Below are positions 38,168 to 46,673 of a stretch of DNA of 64,000 nucleotides, in pieces. The DNA is from Bradyrhizobium japonicum USDA 6 (GTDB lineage Bacteria > Pseudomonadota > Alphaproteobacteria > Rhizobiales > Xanthobacteraceae). Where the stretch lies: assembly GCF_000284375.1 (NCBI RefSeq), contig NC_017249.1:7061001-7125000 (forward strand). Direction: 5' to 3'. Made by a program: the position numbers and the translations under genes. Position 1 is the first letter of the stretch. Each line of letters begins with the position of its first letter. The notes beneath the pieces were generated by a model. That model ran no database searches and was not told the origin of the DNA. It saw only the letters and a program-made list of their open reading frames with translations.

Positions 38168-38706
38168 TTGGTGAAAACCTTGGCGCCGATCAGGCGCTGC
38201 GACAGCAGGACGGCGGTGGGCGTCAGCGCGTTGTAGGCCTGCGCTGCGGCCGCCTCCAGCACGGCCGGCACCTCGGCCGCATTGGACGCGCGCAGCACCT
38301 GGACGCCCGAGAGTTCGAACACGCCCTGCGTGGTCGATCCCATCGGCACCTGCCACGGATTGAACTCACCCCACTCGCCGCGCATGGTCACGAGCGTGAG
38401 GAACGGAAAGCGCAGGATCGGGATCAGCGACAGCATGTTGATGCAATTGCCGACCCCGCTCGACTGCATCAGAAGCACGCCGCGTTGTCCGCCGGTCCAG
38501 GCCCCGGCCAGGAGCGCGACGCCCTCCTCCTCCGTCGTCAGCGGAATGCCGCGCATCGTGGATGAGGCCAGCACGCGCTGGATCAGCTTCGAATGGCCGG
38601 CATCGGGCACGTAAGGCACCTGCCGGACGTCGAAGCGTTGCAAAGTCGCGAAAATATCGTCGGGCCAATTCGGGGCCGTGTCGGCAGCGTCAGCGCGGGC
38701 GTGCAT
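38164..38706 (-). CDS. ThDP-dependent decarboxylase, alpha subunit, ComD-like
   Basis: 180 residues with TTEEEGVALLAGAWTGGQRG, carrying the glutamate that activates ThDP (EEEG), and LLMQSSGVGNCINMLS. This is the pyrimidine-binding half of the two-subunit ThDP decarboxylases (sulfopyruvate decarboxylase alpha / phosphonopyruvate-decarboxylase-related). Works with the overlapping beta subunit. Transcribed divergently from a P450 gene about 100 bp away, which hints at a shared catabolic role without proving it. Confidence 0.85.
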   Translation of the reverse strand: MHARADAADTAPNWPDDIFATLQRFDVRQVPYVPDAGHSKLIQRVLASSTMRGIPLTTEEEGVALLAGAWTGGQRGVLLMQSSGVGNCINMLSLIPILRFPFLTLVTMRGEWGEFNPWQVPMGSTTQGVFELSGVQVLRASNAAEVPAVLEAAAAQAYNALTPTAVLLSQRLIGAKVFTK

Positions 38707-38805
38707 TTTCCTGTCCGGTCGGCTTGCAAATCACGACACGACTGTAGACGGTGAGCCGAGCCGCTCGAAAGAGCGAAAACAGCATATCGGTCTCAACCGG
38801 CGAGT

Positions 38806-40047
38806 ATGGCGGCGATGAACGCAAGTGCGAAAGAACTGGCGGCCAATTTCGATCTGGAGAAGCTGACACCCGAATTCTACGACGATCCCTACCCGACTTA
38901 TCGTGCACTGCGGGAAAACGAGCCGGTCAAGCGCCTCCCCAACGGCACTGTGTTCCTGACCCGCTATGACGATCTCGTCACCACCTACAAGAACACAAAG
39001 TCGTTCAGTTCGGACAAGAAGCGCGAGTTCGCGCCGAAATACGGCGACACCCCGCTCTACGAGCACCACACCACGAGCCTCGTCTTCAACGACCCGCCCG
39101 CCCACACCCGCGTGCGCCGCCTGATCATGGGCGCGCTGTCGCCGCGCGCGATCGCAGGGATGGAGCCCGATATCGTCAAGCTGGTCGACGGCCTGCTCGA
39201 TGCCATCGCCGCCAAGGGGGCTTGCGAGCTGATCGACGACTTCGCCGCATCGATCCCCATCGAGGTGATCGGCAATCTGCTCGACGTTCCCCACGACGAA
39301 CGCGAGCCGCTGCGCGACTGGTCACTCGCGATCCTCGGTGCACTCGAACCGGTGGTGTCGCCCGAAGTGGCTGCGCGCGGCAACAAGGCGGTGAAGGACT
39401 TCCTCGCCTATCTCGAAACCCTGGTCGCGCGCAGGCGCCAGAAGCCGGGTAATCCCGAGCGTGACGTGCTGACGCGCCTGATCCAGGGAGAAGGCAACGG
39501 CGAGGAGAACGGCGAGCGGCTGACCGAGAAGGAGCTGCTGCACAACTGCATCTTCCTGCTCAATGCCGGGCACGAGACCACCACCAATCTGATCGGCAAC
39601 GGCCTCGTCGCGCTGCACCGGAATCCGGACCAGAAGCAGCGGCTGATCGAAAACTCCGACATGATCAAGACTGCCGTCGAGGAGATGCTGCGCTACGAGA
39701 GCTCGAATCAGCTCGGCAACCGCATGACGACAGAGAAGATCGAGCTCGGTGGCGTCATGCTCGACGCCGGCACGTCGGTGACGCTGTGCATCGGGGCGGC
39801 CAACCGCGATCCCGCCCAGTTTCCGGAGCCCGAACGCTTTGACATCGCGCGCACGCCGAACCGGCATCTCGCCTTCGCCACCGGCGCGCATCAATGCGCC
39901 GGCATGGCGCTGGCGCGGCTCGAAGGCGCGATTGCGATCTCGCGCTTCCTGGCGCGCTTCCCGAATTATGCCGTGAGCGGCCATCCGGTGCGGGGCGGAC
40001 GGGTGCGGTTCCGCGGCTTCCTGAGCGTGCCCTGCTCCATAGGTTGA
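38806..40047 (+). CDS. Cytochrome P450 (class I type, soluble)
   Basis: 413 residues. I-helix AGHETTTN (254-261), K-helix ExxR in EEMLRYES, and the heme loop FATGAHQCAGMALARLEG with the ligand Cys364. No reductase domain or membrane anchor, so it needs a ferredoxin and a ferredoxin reductase; none is adjacent, but a suitable reductase-like gene lies at 60.7 kb. Substrate unknown. ATG 38815 is an alternative start; neither has a clear ribosome site. Divergent from the ComDE-like genes. Confidence 0.92.
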   Translation: MAAMNASAKELAANFDLEKLTPEFYDDPYPTYRALRENEPVKRLPNGTVFLTRYDDLVTTYKNTKSFSSDKKREFAPKYGDTPLYEHHTTSLVFNDPPAHTRVRRLIMGALSPRAIAGMEPDIVKLVDGLLDAIAAKGACELIDDFAASIPIEVIGNLLDVPHDEREPLRDWSLAILGALEPVVSPEVAARGNKAVKDFLAYLETLVARRRQKPGNPERDVLTRLIQGEGNGEENGERLTEKELLHNCIFLLNAGHETTTNLIGNGLVALHRNPDQKQRLIENSDMIKTAVEEMLRYESSNQLGNRMTTEKIELGGVMLDAGTSVTLCIGAANRDPAQFPEPERFDIARTPNRHLAFATGAHQCAGMALARLEGAIAISRFLARFPNYAVSGHPVRGGRVRFRGFLSVPCSIG

Positions 40048-40242
40048 GGGCCTAAAACAAAAATGTCGAAAACAACCCCATGCACAGTAGCGGAGGTTGA
40101 CGGAAGATTGCCTCTGTGGATCCGCATAACCATTTGACAAGGGGAGGCAAATCAGCGGCATCGCGCACCGCGCCGATGCCCGGATCAATTTGAGCGTGGT
40201 GCAGCCGGTTGACGCCGGCACGCAGCAATGGAGTGACGAAAG

Positions 40243-41457
40243 ATGAGCTCGTCCGTCATTGATTTCCTCGCAACAGAAGCGCGCTTTGGCGCCCGTAATT
40301 ACGAACCGATCGGGGTCGTCCTGTCGCGCGGCGAAGGTGTCTGGGTCTGGGATACCGACGGCAACCGTTATCTCGATTGCCTCTCGGCCTATTCCGCGGT
40401 CAGCCAGGGCCATTGTCACCCCAAGATCCTGGCGGCGATGGTGGAACAGGCACACCGGCTGACGCTGACCTCACGCGCCTTCCACAACGACCAGCTCGCC
40501 CCGTTCTACGAAGAGATCGCGGCTCTGACCGGCTCCCACAAGGTGCTGCCGATGAACAGCGGCGCCGAGGCGGTCGAAAGCGCGATAAAGTCGGTGCGCA
40601 AATGGGGCTACGAGGTGAAGGGCGTGCCGGACGGCCAGGCCGAGATCATCGTCTGCGCCGATAATTTCCACGGACGCACGCTGGGCGTCATCGGCTTTTC
40701 AACGGACCCTGAGACCCGCACACACTTTGGACCGTTCGCGCCGGGCTTCAAGATCATCCCGTTCGGCGACGCCGCGTCGCTCGAAGCAGCGATCACGCAA
40801 AACACCGTCGCCTTTCTGGTCGAGCCGATCCAGGGCGAAGCCGGTGTCATCATTCCACCAGTCGGCTATTTCGCCAGGGTGCGGGAGCTCTGCACGGCCA
40901 ACAACGTCATGCTGGTGCTCGACGAGATCCAGACCGGGCTCGGCCGCACCGGCAAGCTGCTCGCCGAACAACACGAGGGAATCGAGGCGGACGTGACCCT
41001 GCTCGGCAAAGCCTTGTCCGGCGGCTTCTATCCGGTGTCGGCCGTGCTCTCGAACAACGAGGTGCTCGGGACATTGAGACCCGGACAGCATGGTTCAACC
41101 TTCGGCGGCAACCCGCTTGCCTGCGCGGTGGCGCGCGCGGCGGTGCGCGTGCTGGTCGAGGAAGGCATGATCGAGAACGCGGCCAGGCAGGGCGCGCGCC
41201 TTCTGGAAGGCTTGAAGGACATTCGCGCCAACACGATCCGCGCCGTACGCGGGCGCGGCCTGATGCTGGCGGTCGAGCTGCATCCAGAGGCCGGCCCCGC
41301 GCGCCGCTACTGCGAGGCGCTCCAGGGCAAGGGTATCCTCGCCAAGGACACCCATGGGCACACGATCCGCATCGCCCCGCCGCTGGTGATCACCAGCGAC
41401 GAGGTCGACTGGGCGCTGGAGCAGTTTGCGACGACCCTGACGCAAGATTTCTCCTGA
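40243..41457 (+). CDS. rocD: Ornithine aminotransferase
   Basis: 404 residues of the class III PLP aminotransferases; ornithine plus 2-oxoglutarate gives glutamate semialdehyde. [20 protein letters not shown] is the typical ornithine-aminotransferase N-terminal block, [13 protein letters not shown] the PLP aspartate region, and [16 protein letters not shown] carries the Schiff-base Lys256. A GGAGTGACGAAAG ribosome site precedes the ATG. It stands alone, after a 195-bp leader. Just past its stop starts the left copy of the direct repeat that brackets the aldolase/phosphatase-PFK pair. Confidence 0.92.
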   Translation: MSSSVIDFLATEARFGARNYEPIGVVLSRGEGVWVWDTDGNRYLDCLSAYSAVSQGHCHPKILAAMVEQAHRLTLTSRAFHNDQLAPFYEEIAALTGSHKVLPMNSGAEAVESAIKSVRKWGYEVKGVPDGQAEIIVCADNFHGRTLGVIGFSTDPETRTHFGPFAPGFKIIPFGDAASLEAAITQNTVAFLVEPIQGEAGVIIPPVGYFARVRELCTANNVMLVLDEIQTGLGRTGKLLAEQHEGIEADVTLLGKALSGGFYPVSAVLSNNEVLGTLRPGQHGSTFGGNPLACAVARAAVRVLVEEGMIENAARQGARLLEGLKDIRANTIRAVRGRGLMLAVELHPEAGPARRYCEALQGKGILAKDTHGHTIRIAPPLVITSDEVDWALEQFATTLTQDFS

Positions 41458-41503
41458 AGCGCCTGCGTCGGAAGATCGCAGTGCCGGCCCCGGCCAACAA
41501 CGA
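41446..41503 (+). repeat. Left copy of a direct repeat flanking the FBP aldolase/phosphatase-PFK module
   Basis: Overlaps the last codons of rocD and the bases after it. It shares the core GCCTGCGTCGGAAnATCGCAGTGCCGGCC and CCAACAACGA with 44411-44469, about nine positions in ten being identical. Confidence 0.75.
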
Positions 41504-41661
41504 GTTAGCGGCCCGGCCAGAACCGGACTCGTGCAGTGCAGCAAATAGTGACGCGTGGTCCTAAGGCAAAACTCGGCATGATCCCGGCCGGATGAACGGA
41601 GTGCGTGGAACCTATCGGAGCGACGGACGTTTTGGTCCGCGAATGAGCAGCGCCATGCCCG

Positions 41662-41699
41662 GCGCAGCAAGCGCCGAGGCCGGAGGCGCTTAGCTGCGC
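41662..41699 (+). promoter_or_regulatory. Leader hairpin before the FBP aldolase/phosphatase gene
   Basis: GCGCAGC pairs with GCTGCGC and the inner AGCGCC with GGCGCT around a 9-nt loop, giving a 13-bp interrupted stem ending 5 nt before the GGAGAA ribosome site. It could affect translation or mRNA stability. No T-run follows, so it is not a standard terminator. Confidence 0.5.
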
Positions 41700-41716
41700 G
41701 GATCGGAGAAATGCTC

Positions 41717-42862
41717 ATGAGACTCACTCTTTCAGTCATCAAAGCTGACGTTGGCTCCGTTGGCGGGCATACGAAACCGTCTTCACGCATGATCGCGACT
41801 GTCGAAGGCGAGATTGCGAAGGCGATCTGCAATGGTCTGCTGATCGACGGTTTCATCTGCCACACCGGCGACGACATTGCGATCATCATGACGCACACGC
41901 GGGGTGAAGGAAGCTCGGATGTCCATCAACTCGCCTGGAAGTCGTTCCTCGCGGCCACCTCGGTCGCGAAAACCTCCGGGCTCTATGGCGCTGGCCAGGA
42001 TCTTCTCGCCGACGCGCCTTCCGGGAACATTCGCGGCGCCGGCCCAGGCGTCGCCGAGCTCAGCTTCGACCACAGCCTCTCCGGCGTGCGACCCGCGGAG
42101 TCCTTCATGGTGTTCGCGGCCGACAAATGCGGCCCCGGCGCCTACAACCTGCCGCTCTATCTCGCCTTTGCCGACCCCATGTACTGCGCTGGGCTGATGC
42201 TGCCTTCGATGATCAAGGGATTCCGCTTCCATGTCATCGACATGGACAACACAGCCGGCGACAGCCTACTCGAGCTCGACGCACCCGCCGACAGCTACGA
42301 CATCGCCGCCCTGCTTCGCGACAACGAGCGCTTCGGCATCGATCGCATCATTTCTCGAACCCATGGCGAGGTCGTCGTGGCCGTTTCGGCGCAGCGCCTC
42401 CACGCGATCGCAGGCAAGTACACCGGCAAGGATGATCCAGTCGCGATCGTCAGGAACCAGGGGATTTTCCCGGCTCCAGAGGAAATAATCTCGCCGTTCG
42501 CCAAAGCACACTTCGTGGGCGGCGACGCACGCGGCTCGCATGTGATGCCGCTCATGCCGGTGCCACTCAACACGCCGGTTACCGGCATGTACTGCCTGCC
42601 GATCGTTTCTTGCGTCGGCTTTTCGATCGACAGGGAAGGCCGCTTTGCCGAGTCCTACACCGATTTCTTCGACAACCCAGCATGGGATGAGGTCCGCCGG
42701 CGCGCCCAGCGCAAGGCCATCGAGATGCGCAGCCAAGGCTGGTCTGGCGCCGCCATGCTACCCTATTCCGAACTGGAATATGGCGGCTTCCGCGACACCG
42801 TGTCCGGTCTGCTGAAGCGTTTTCGACTGCGCGACGATCGCAGGCCGGAAGCGGCCGAGTAG
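41717..42862 (+). CDS. Bifunctional fructose-1,6-bisphosphate aldolase/phosphatase (archaeal type)
   Basis: 381 residues from MRLTLSVIKADVGSVGGHTK (ATG 41717, 6 nt after GGAGAA; ATG 41711 abuts the ribosome site). The family joins dihydroxyacetone phosphate and glyceraldehyde 3-phosphate and dephosphorylates the product to fructose 6-phosphate, a one-way gluconeogenic step known from archaea and deep-branching bacteria. The catalytic Tyr and Schiff-base Lys motif GKYTGKDDP (Tyr235, Lys238) and metal-binding acidic clusters (CHTGDDIAI, VIDMDNTAGD) are intact. It lies 89 bp before a PPi-type phosphofructokinase and between direct repeats, consistent with acquisition as a unit. Confidence 0.92.
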   Translation: MRLTLSVIKADVGSVGGHTKPSSRMIATVEGEIAKAICNGLLIDGFICHTGDDIAIIMTHTRGEGSSDVHQLAWKSFLAATSVAKTSGLYGAGQDLLADAPSGNIRGAGPGVAELSFDHSLSGVRPAESFMVFAADKCGPGAYNLPLYLAFADPMYCAGLMLPSMIKGFRFHVIDMDNTAGDSLLELDAPADSYDIAALLRDNERFGIDRIISRTHGEVVVAVSAQRLHAIAGKYTGKDDPVAIVRNQGIFPAPEEIISPFAKAHFVGGDARGSHVMPLMPVPLNTPVTGMYCLPIVSCVGFSIDREGRFAESYTDFFDNPAWDEVRRRAQRKAIEMRSQGWSGAAMLPYSELEYGGFRDTVSGLLKRFRLRDDRRPEAAE

Positions 42863-42951
42863 CGATCGCCTCCAATCAGAAGCTGGAGCGACGTTCACCG
42901 TTCAATCGACAGATGCAGGCGCTATCACGACATGCCGATCGGGAGGTGGAC

Positions 42952-44139
42952 ATGGCAAAAAAACGCATCGGCATTCTCACGGGCGGCGGCGACGTCGCCG
43001 GCCTCAATGCCGTCATCAAGAGCGTGACTTATCGCGGCAGTGAGGACGACATCGAGGTTGTCGGTCTGCGCCGTGGTTGGGAGGCCCTCACGCACCTGAA
43101 CCTCGACGACCCAAACAGCAGATCCCACTACGTCATCCCGCTGAATCGTGAAAACACTCGAACCATCGACCGGCGCGGCGGCACCGTGCTGCACTCGAGC
43201 CGCGTCAATCCCTCCAAAATACAAAAGCTGCCCGATCATCTCGTCGACAATGATGTTCCGGTCTCGCTGAGCACCGACGGCGGCATCGCGACAAAGACGT
43301 GGGACCTCACCAGCCGGGTGCTCGCTAACCTTTCGGGACTTGGCATCGAACACCTGATCGCCATCGGCGGCGACGACACGCTCAGTTATGCGGCCAAGCT
43401 CAACGAACTCGGCGTCAAGATCATCGCCATCCCGAAGACGATGGATAATGACGTCCGCAACACCGAGTACTGCATCGGCTTCTCGACCGCGATCACCCGC
43501 GCCAGCGATGCCATCCAGCGGCAGCGCACCACCGTCGGCTCGCACGAGCGAATTGGCATTTTCCGCGTCTTTGGCCGCGATGCCGGATTTACGGCACTCT
43601 ACACCGCGTATGCGACCTCGATACGATGCGTCATACCGGAGTATAAGGTCGACCTCGACAAGCTGATCCAGTTGCTCATCGAGGACAAGCGCGCCAATCC
43701 AAGCAACTACGCGCTGATCGTACTCAGCGAGGGAGCTCAGTGGGAAGGCTACAAGCTGCGGGAATACGGCGAGCCTGACGCCTTTGGTCACCGCAAGAAG
43801 GCCAACGTGGCGGAATCGCTTGCCGACGAGATCAAGCAGCGCACCGGCGAGGAGACGATCACCTCCGATCTCACTTACGATCTGCGATCGGGTGATCCGG
43901 ACTTCATCGACAAGCTTGTGGCCCTGACTTTCGGTAACATGGCCTACGATGCCATGCTGGAAAGCAAGTCCGGCCTCATGTCGGCGCTGGTCGAGGGCCG
44001 CTACGACCTCGTCCCCATCCCTGACGCCAAGCTTGGTCCGCGCAAATTGGACGTTGCGAGCAGCTACAACACGGAGCGCTACCGCCCCCTCTACGCCAAT
44101 AAGCAGGGGCTGCCGATCTTTCTCAACCGCGCGTCTTAG
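42952..44139 (+). CDS. 6-phosphofructokinase, probably pyrophosphate-dependent
   Basis: 395 residues from MAKKRIGILTGGGDVAGLNA (ATG 42952 with GGGAGGTGG just upstream). The phosphate-donor site reads IGGDDTLSY (139-146) and PKTMDND (161-167). In ATP-dependent enzymes the corresponding positions are glycine (GGDGS, PGTIDND); Asp142 and Lys162 here are the diagnostic residues of PPi-using PFKs. The reaction, fructose 6-phosphate plus PPi to fructose 1,6-bisphosphate, is reversible. Most rhizobia lack any PFK and rely on the Entner-Doudoroff route, so the gene is notable. Same strand as the aldolase/phosphatase gene, probably co-transcribed. Confidence 0.92.
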   Translation: MAKKRIGILTGGGDVAGLNAVIKSVTYRGSEDDIEVVGLRRGWEALTHLNLDDPNSRSHYVIPLNRENTRTIDRRGGTVLHSSRVNPSKIQKLPDHLVDNDVPVSLSTDGGIATKTWDLTSRVLANLSGLGIEHLIAIGGDDTLSYAAKLNELGVKIIAIPKTMDNDVRNTEYCIGFSTAITRASDAIQRQRTTVGSHERIGIFRVFGRDAGFTALYTAYATSIRCVIPEYKVDLDKLIQLLIEDKRANPSNYALIVLSEGAQWEGYKLREYGEPDAFGHRKKANVAESLADEIKQRTGEETITSDLTYDLRSGDPDFIDKLVALTFGNMAYDAMLESKSGLMSALVEGRYDLVPIPDAKLGPRKLDVASSYNTERYRPLYANKQGLPIFLNRAS

Positions 44140-44227
44140 CGTGCCGGACCGGACGAGCCAGCAGTAAGTCCGACTAATGTCCGTTCTGCCGCTGAAAGCG
44201 GAAGTCAATTCAGAGGACTCACGCTGA

Positions 44228-44318
44228 CGGCCGCCAAGCTGGTCGAACCCGCTATGCCACGCTGAGCGGCGAGCAGAAGGCGCGCTTCAACGCGCTGCAA
44301 CGGGTCGCAAACCCGTGA
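44228..44318 (+). pseudogene. Decayed fragment of the 3' end of the Spy/LTXXQ-type gene
   Basis: GGCCGCCAAGCTGGTCGA, then GCTATGCCACGCTGAG and AAGGCGCGCTTCAACGCGCT, down to AACCCGTGA, repeat the end of the intact gene at about 46418-46510. About 13 bases of the original (covering PALDEF) are missing, which shifts the frame. No start codon remains. Confidence 0.85.
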
Positions 44319-44341
44319 GGCCAGCGCTCGTGACCGCCGTA

Positions 44342-44408
44342 GGTGCGCAGCACCTCGTCCATCGGCTTGCCCTACCAATTGTTGAGAAGATCTCGATCTC
44401 CGAGAAGC
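44342..44408 (-). pseudogene. Decayed fragment of the 3' end of the sugar isomerase gene
   Basis: GTGCGCAGCACCTCGTCCAT, then CGGCTTGC and GAGAAGATCTCGATCTCCGA, match the end of the intact isomerase gene (49040-49106). On the minus strand it reads SEIEIFS before single-base losses break the frame; the intact protein has GYSEIEIFSNDWW. Only about 67 bp survive. Confidence 0.85.
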
Positions 44409-44410
44409 GG

Positions 44411-44469
44411 GATTTCTCTTGAGGCTGCCTGCGTCGGAACATCGCAGTGCCGGCCGCCGCCAACAACGA
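44411..44469 (+). repeat. Right copy of the direct repeat flanking the FBP aldolase/phosphatase-PFK module
   Basis: Matches 41446-41503 with one extra base and a few substitutions. It lies next to the two gene fragments and just ahead of the Spy/LTXXQ-type gene. Confidence 0.75.
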
Positions 44470-44527
44470 ACCATTGCGCCAACCATGCGTTGAAAATCGC
44501 GGGCGATTTCGAGCTGGGAGCACGATC

Positions 44528-46510
44528 ATGCTTCCGCGTGGCGTTGGCTTGACGGTACTTTTGGTTGGCGTCTCGATGCTGGCGACGAGCGTCGGCGCGT
44601 CCGCCCAGGGACCCGGCCAGGGACACGGAAGAGGTGGACCACCGGGGCCGGCCGCAGCGCCGGCGGCCCGGCCGGCAGCGCCACCTGCGATGGCCCGACC
44701 GGCGGCGCCACCCGCGATGGCGCGTCCCGCTGCGCCGGCATTTCATCCCCCGGCCATGCCGCAGCGACCGGCCATGGCGCCGAATCCGGCGCCTCGCATG
44801 GCCACTCCGCCACCGCGCCCGGTCCCGCACTTCGCAGCACCGCCACCGCGAGCTGCCCCGCACGTGGCGGCACCGCGACCTGAATTCCACCGCGCGCCGG
44901 CAGCTCCGCAACGCCCGGCGATGGCACCGCAGCCGACGCCGCAGATCGCCGCCCCCTCGCGCCCAAGCGCACCGTCGGCCGCGAGCGTTCGGCCGGAACA
45001 GCCGCGCGAGACGCTGTCGCGCCAAGCCTCGGAACGCCAGGGCCGCATCGACCACTTGCAGCAGCGTGTGCAGACATTGCAGTCGCAAAAGCCGGAAGGC
45101 GCAAGAGCGCAACGCGAGCAGCAGCGGTTGCTGCAGTCGCAGAATAGGCTGCTGGAGCGCGAGCAGCGCGTGCAACAGCGTGAGCAGCACGTCGAGCAGC
45201 GACAGCGCGAGATGCTGTCGCGCCAGACCGCGGAGCGCCAGACCCGCATCGATCGCCTGCAGCAGCGTGTGCAGACATTGCAGTCGCAAAAACCGGAGGG
45301 CGCACGCGCGCAGCGCGAGCAGCAACGGATACTCCAGACGCAGAACCGCTTGCTCGACCGCGAGCAACGCGCGCAGCAAAGCGATCTGGCGCGCCAGCAG
45401 AGGCTCGGACTGCAGGCCCCCGCTGCAACAGTTGCAGCGGCTGGCGCCGCGCGCGGGCGGTTTGGCGCGCACTTCCGCGAGCGGCCTCTTGCGCAAACCC
45501 AGGCGGCCCTCGTCGCCCGCCACAGCGGCTGGGCTCCCCGGCAGGCCTGGCGACACCGCCATCACGCGGTGTTCGTGGCATGGCTTGGGCCCGTGTTCTG
45601 GCCCTACGCCTATTCCGACATTTTTGACTACACGTTCTGGTCCTATGCTTACGAACCCGGCTATTGGGCGTACGCGTATGACGACTTCGTCGACACCGTG
45701 TTCTGGGGTGGTGACAGCCCCTATTCCGCTTATGCCAGCACCAACCCGTATGACTATCCGCAAGCCGGTGGCGGCACCCGCGCGCGCCAGCGCGCCAGCG
45801 TGAGCCCGCAAACGCTGCAGCAATTGTGCGGCACGCCGGACAAGGGCGTCACGGCTTGGCCGCTCGACGATATCACGAGCGCGGTGCGGCCGACGCCCGA
45901 GCAACGTGCGCTGCTCGACGCGTTGAAGACCGCGGCGGCCAACGCTGCAGGTGTGTTCAAGGACTCCTGCGCTGATACTTATGCACTGACCCCGCCTGGC
46001 CGCTTGCGGGCGATGATGAACCGCGTCAGCGCGACACTGGATGCTGTCAAGATCGTGCGACCGGCACTGGAGACTTTCTACAACTCGCTCAGTGACGAGC
46101 AGCAGGCCCGCTTCAACGCGCTCGGCCCCAACATCGGCGACCGCTCTCCTCGGCAGCAGGAAGCCGGTGCCCAGGAAGGCAGTGCCGAAGGCTGCGGCGA
46201 TCCGAAGTCCGGCCTGACCCAGTTGCCGATCCAAAGGATCGAAGCTGTGCTCCATCCCGCGGGCAAGCAGAAGGAGGCGCTCGACCGTCTCGGCGAAGCG
46301 ACGGCGAAGGGTGTTGAGGGCCTACAGGCAGCCTGTCCGAACGATGTGCCGCTGACGCCGGTCGGACGGCTGGAGGCGATGCAGCACCGGCTCGAGGCCA
46401 TGCTTCAGGCCGCCAAGCTGGTCGAGCCCGCCCTGGACGAGTTCTATGCCACGCTGAGTAGCGAGCAGAAGGCGCGCTTCAACACGCTGCAACAGCTCGC
46501 AGGCCCGTGA
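44528..46510 (+). CDS. Large secreted Spy/LTXXQ-type protein with proline-rich and duplicated coiled-coil regions
   Basis: 660 residues from MLPRGVGLTVLLVGVSMLAT (ATG 44528 after GGGAG), with signal peptide ending near ASAQ. Residues about 30-150 are Pro/Ala-rich with RPAAPPAMA repeats. Residues about 163-285 hold a 67-residue coiled-coil unit (ERQxRIDxLQQRVQTLQSQK) present twice. A Tyr/Trp-rich stretch with PYAYSDIFDYTFWSYAYEPG follows. The C-terminus carries two LTXXQ/Spy-like repeats, ending FYNSLSDEQQARFNAL and FYATLSSEQKARFNTL. Spy-type proteins are periplasmic chaperones or metal-stress proteins; the role of this long form is unknown. A decayed copy of its 3' end lies upstream at 44228. 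Confidence 0.82.
   Translation: MLPRGVGLTVLLVGVSMLATSVGASAQGPGQGHGRGGPPGPAAAPAARPAAPPAMARPAAPPAMARPAAPAFHPPAMPQRPAMAPNPAPRMATPPPRPVPHFAAPPPRAAPHVAAPRPEFHRAPAAPQRPAMAPQPTPQIAAPSRPSAPSAASVRPEQPRETLSRQASERQGRIDHLQQRVQTLQSQKPEGARAQREQQRLLQSQNRLLEREQRVQQREQHVEQRQREMLSRQTAERQTRIDRLQQRVQTLQSQKPEGARAQREQQRILQTQNRLLDREQRAQQSDLARQQRLGLQAPAATVAAAGAARGRFGAHFRERPLAQTQAALVARHSGWAPRQAWRHRHHAVFVAWLGPVFWPYAYSDIFDYTFWSYAYEPGYWAYAYDDFVDTVFWGGDSPYSAYASTNPYDYPQAGGGTRARQRASVSPQTLQQLCGTPDKGVTAWPLDDITSAVRPTPEQRALLDALKTAAANAAGVFKDSCADTYALTPPGRLRAMMNRVSATLDAVKIVRPALETFYNSLSDEQQARFNALGPNIGDRSPRQQEAGAQEGSAEGCGDPKSGLTQLPIQRIEAVLHPAGKQKEALDRLGEATAKGVEGLQAACPNDVPLTPVGRLEAMQHRLEAMLQAAKLVEPALDEFYATLSSEQKARFNTLQQLAGP
45014..45385 (+). 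repeat. Internal 201-bp tandem duplication within the Spy/LTXXQ-type gene
   Basis: Copy 1 starts at 45014 and copy 2 at 45215, both encoding LSRQ followed by the QQRVQTLQSQKPEGARAQRE block. The period is 201 bp (67 codons), so the frame is kept. Copies are close to identical at the protein level in their first 50 residues. Confidence 0.85.
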
Positions 46511-46673
46511 CGGCAGCGTCGCATTCTTTCGCTGCAATTTGAGCAGCGGCCGAACGACGCGGGGTACCATCATCGCCCTGTTTCGCAATTCGACGAGAGC
46601 ATCCGCGTCCGGGCCGCTTCTCTCCGTGAAAAGTGCGGCGGCACGGAATGCAAACAACCGCCTCGTCTCGACC

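Noticed and set aside
40090..40160. TTGACG and TTGACA-like hexamers upstream of rocD as a sigma-70 promoter
   Set aside because: No -10 element at a proper distance; too weak to list.
45012..45385. Considered as CRISPR-like or satellite repeat
   Set aside because: Only two long copies in coding phase; it is an internal gene duplication.
44372..46255. 627-residue minus-strand open frame
   Set aside because: Antisense to the Spy/LTXXQ-type gene; its repeats only mirror the duplicated coiled coil.
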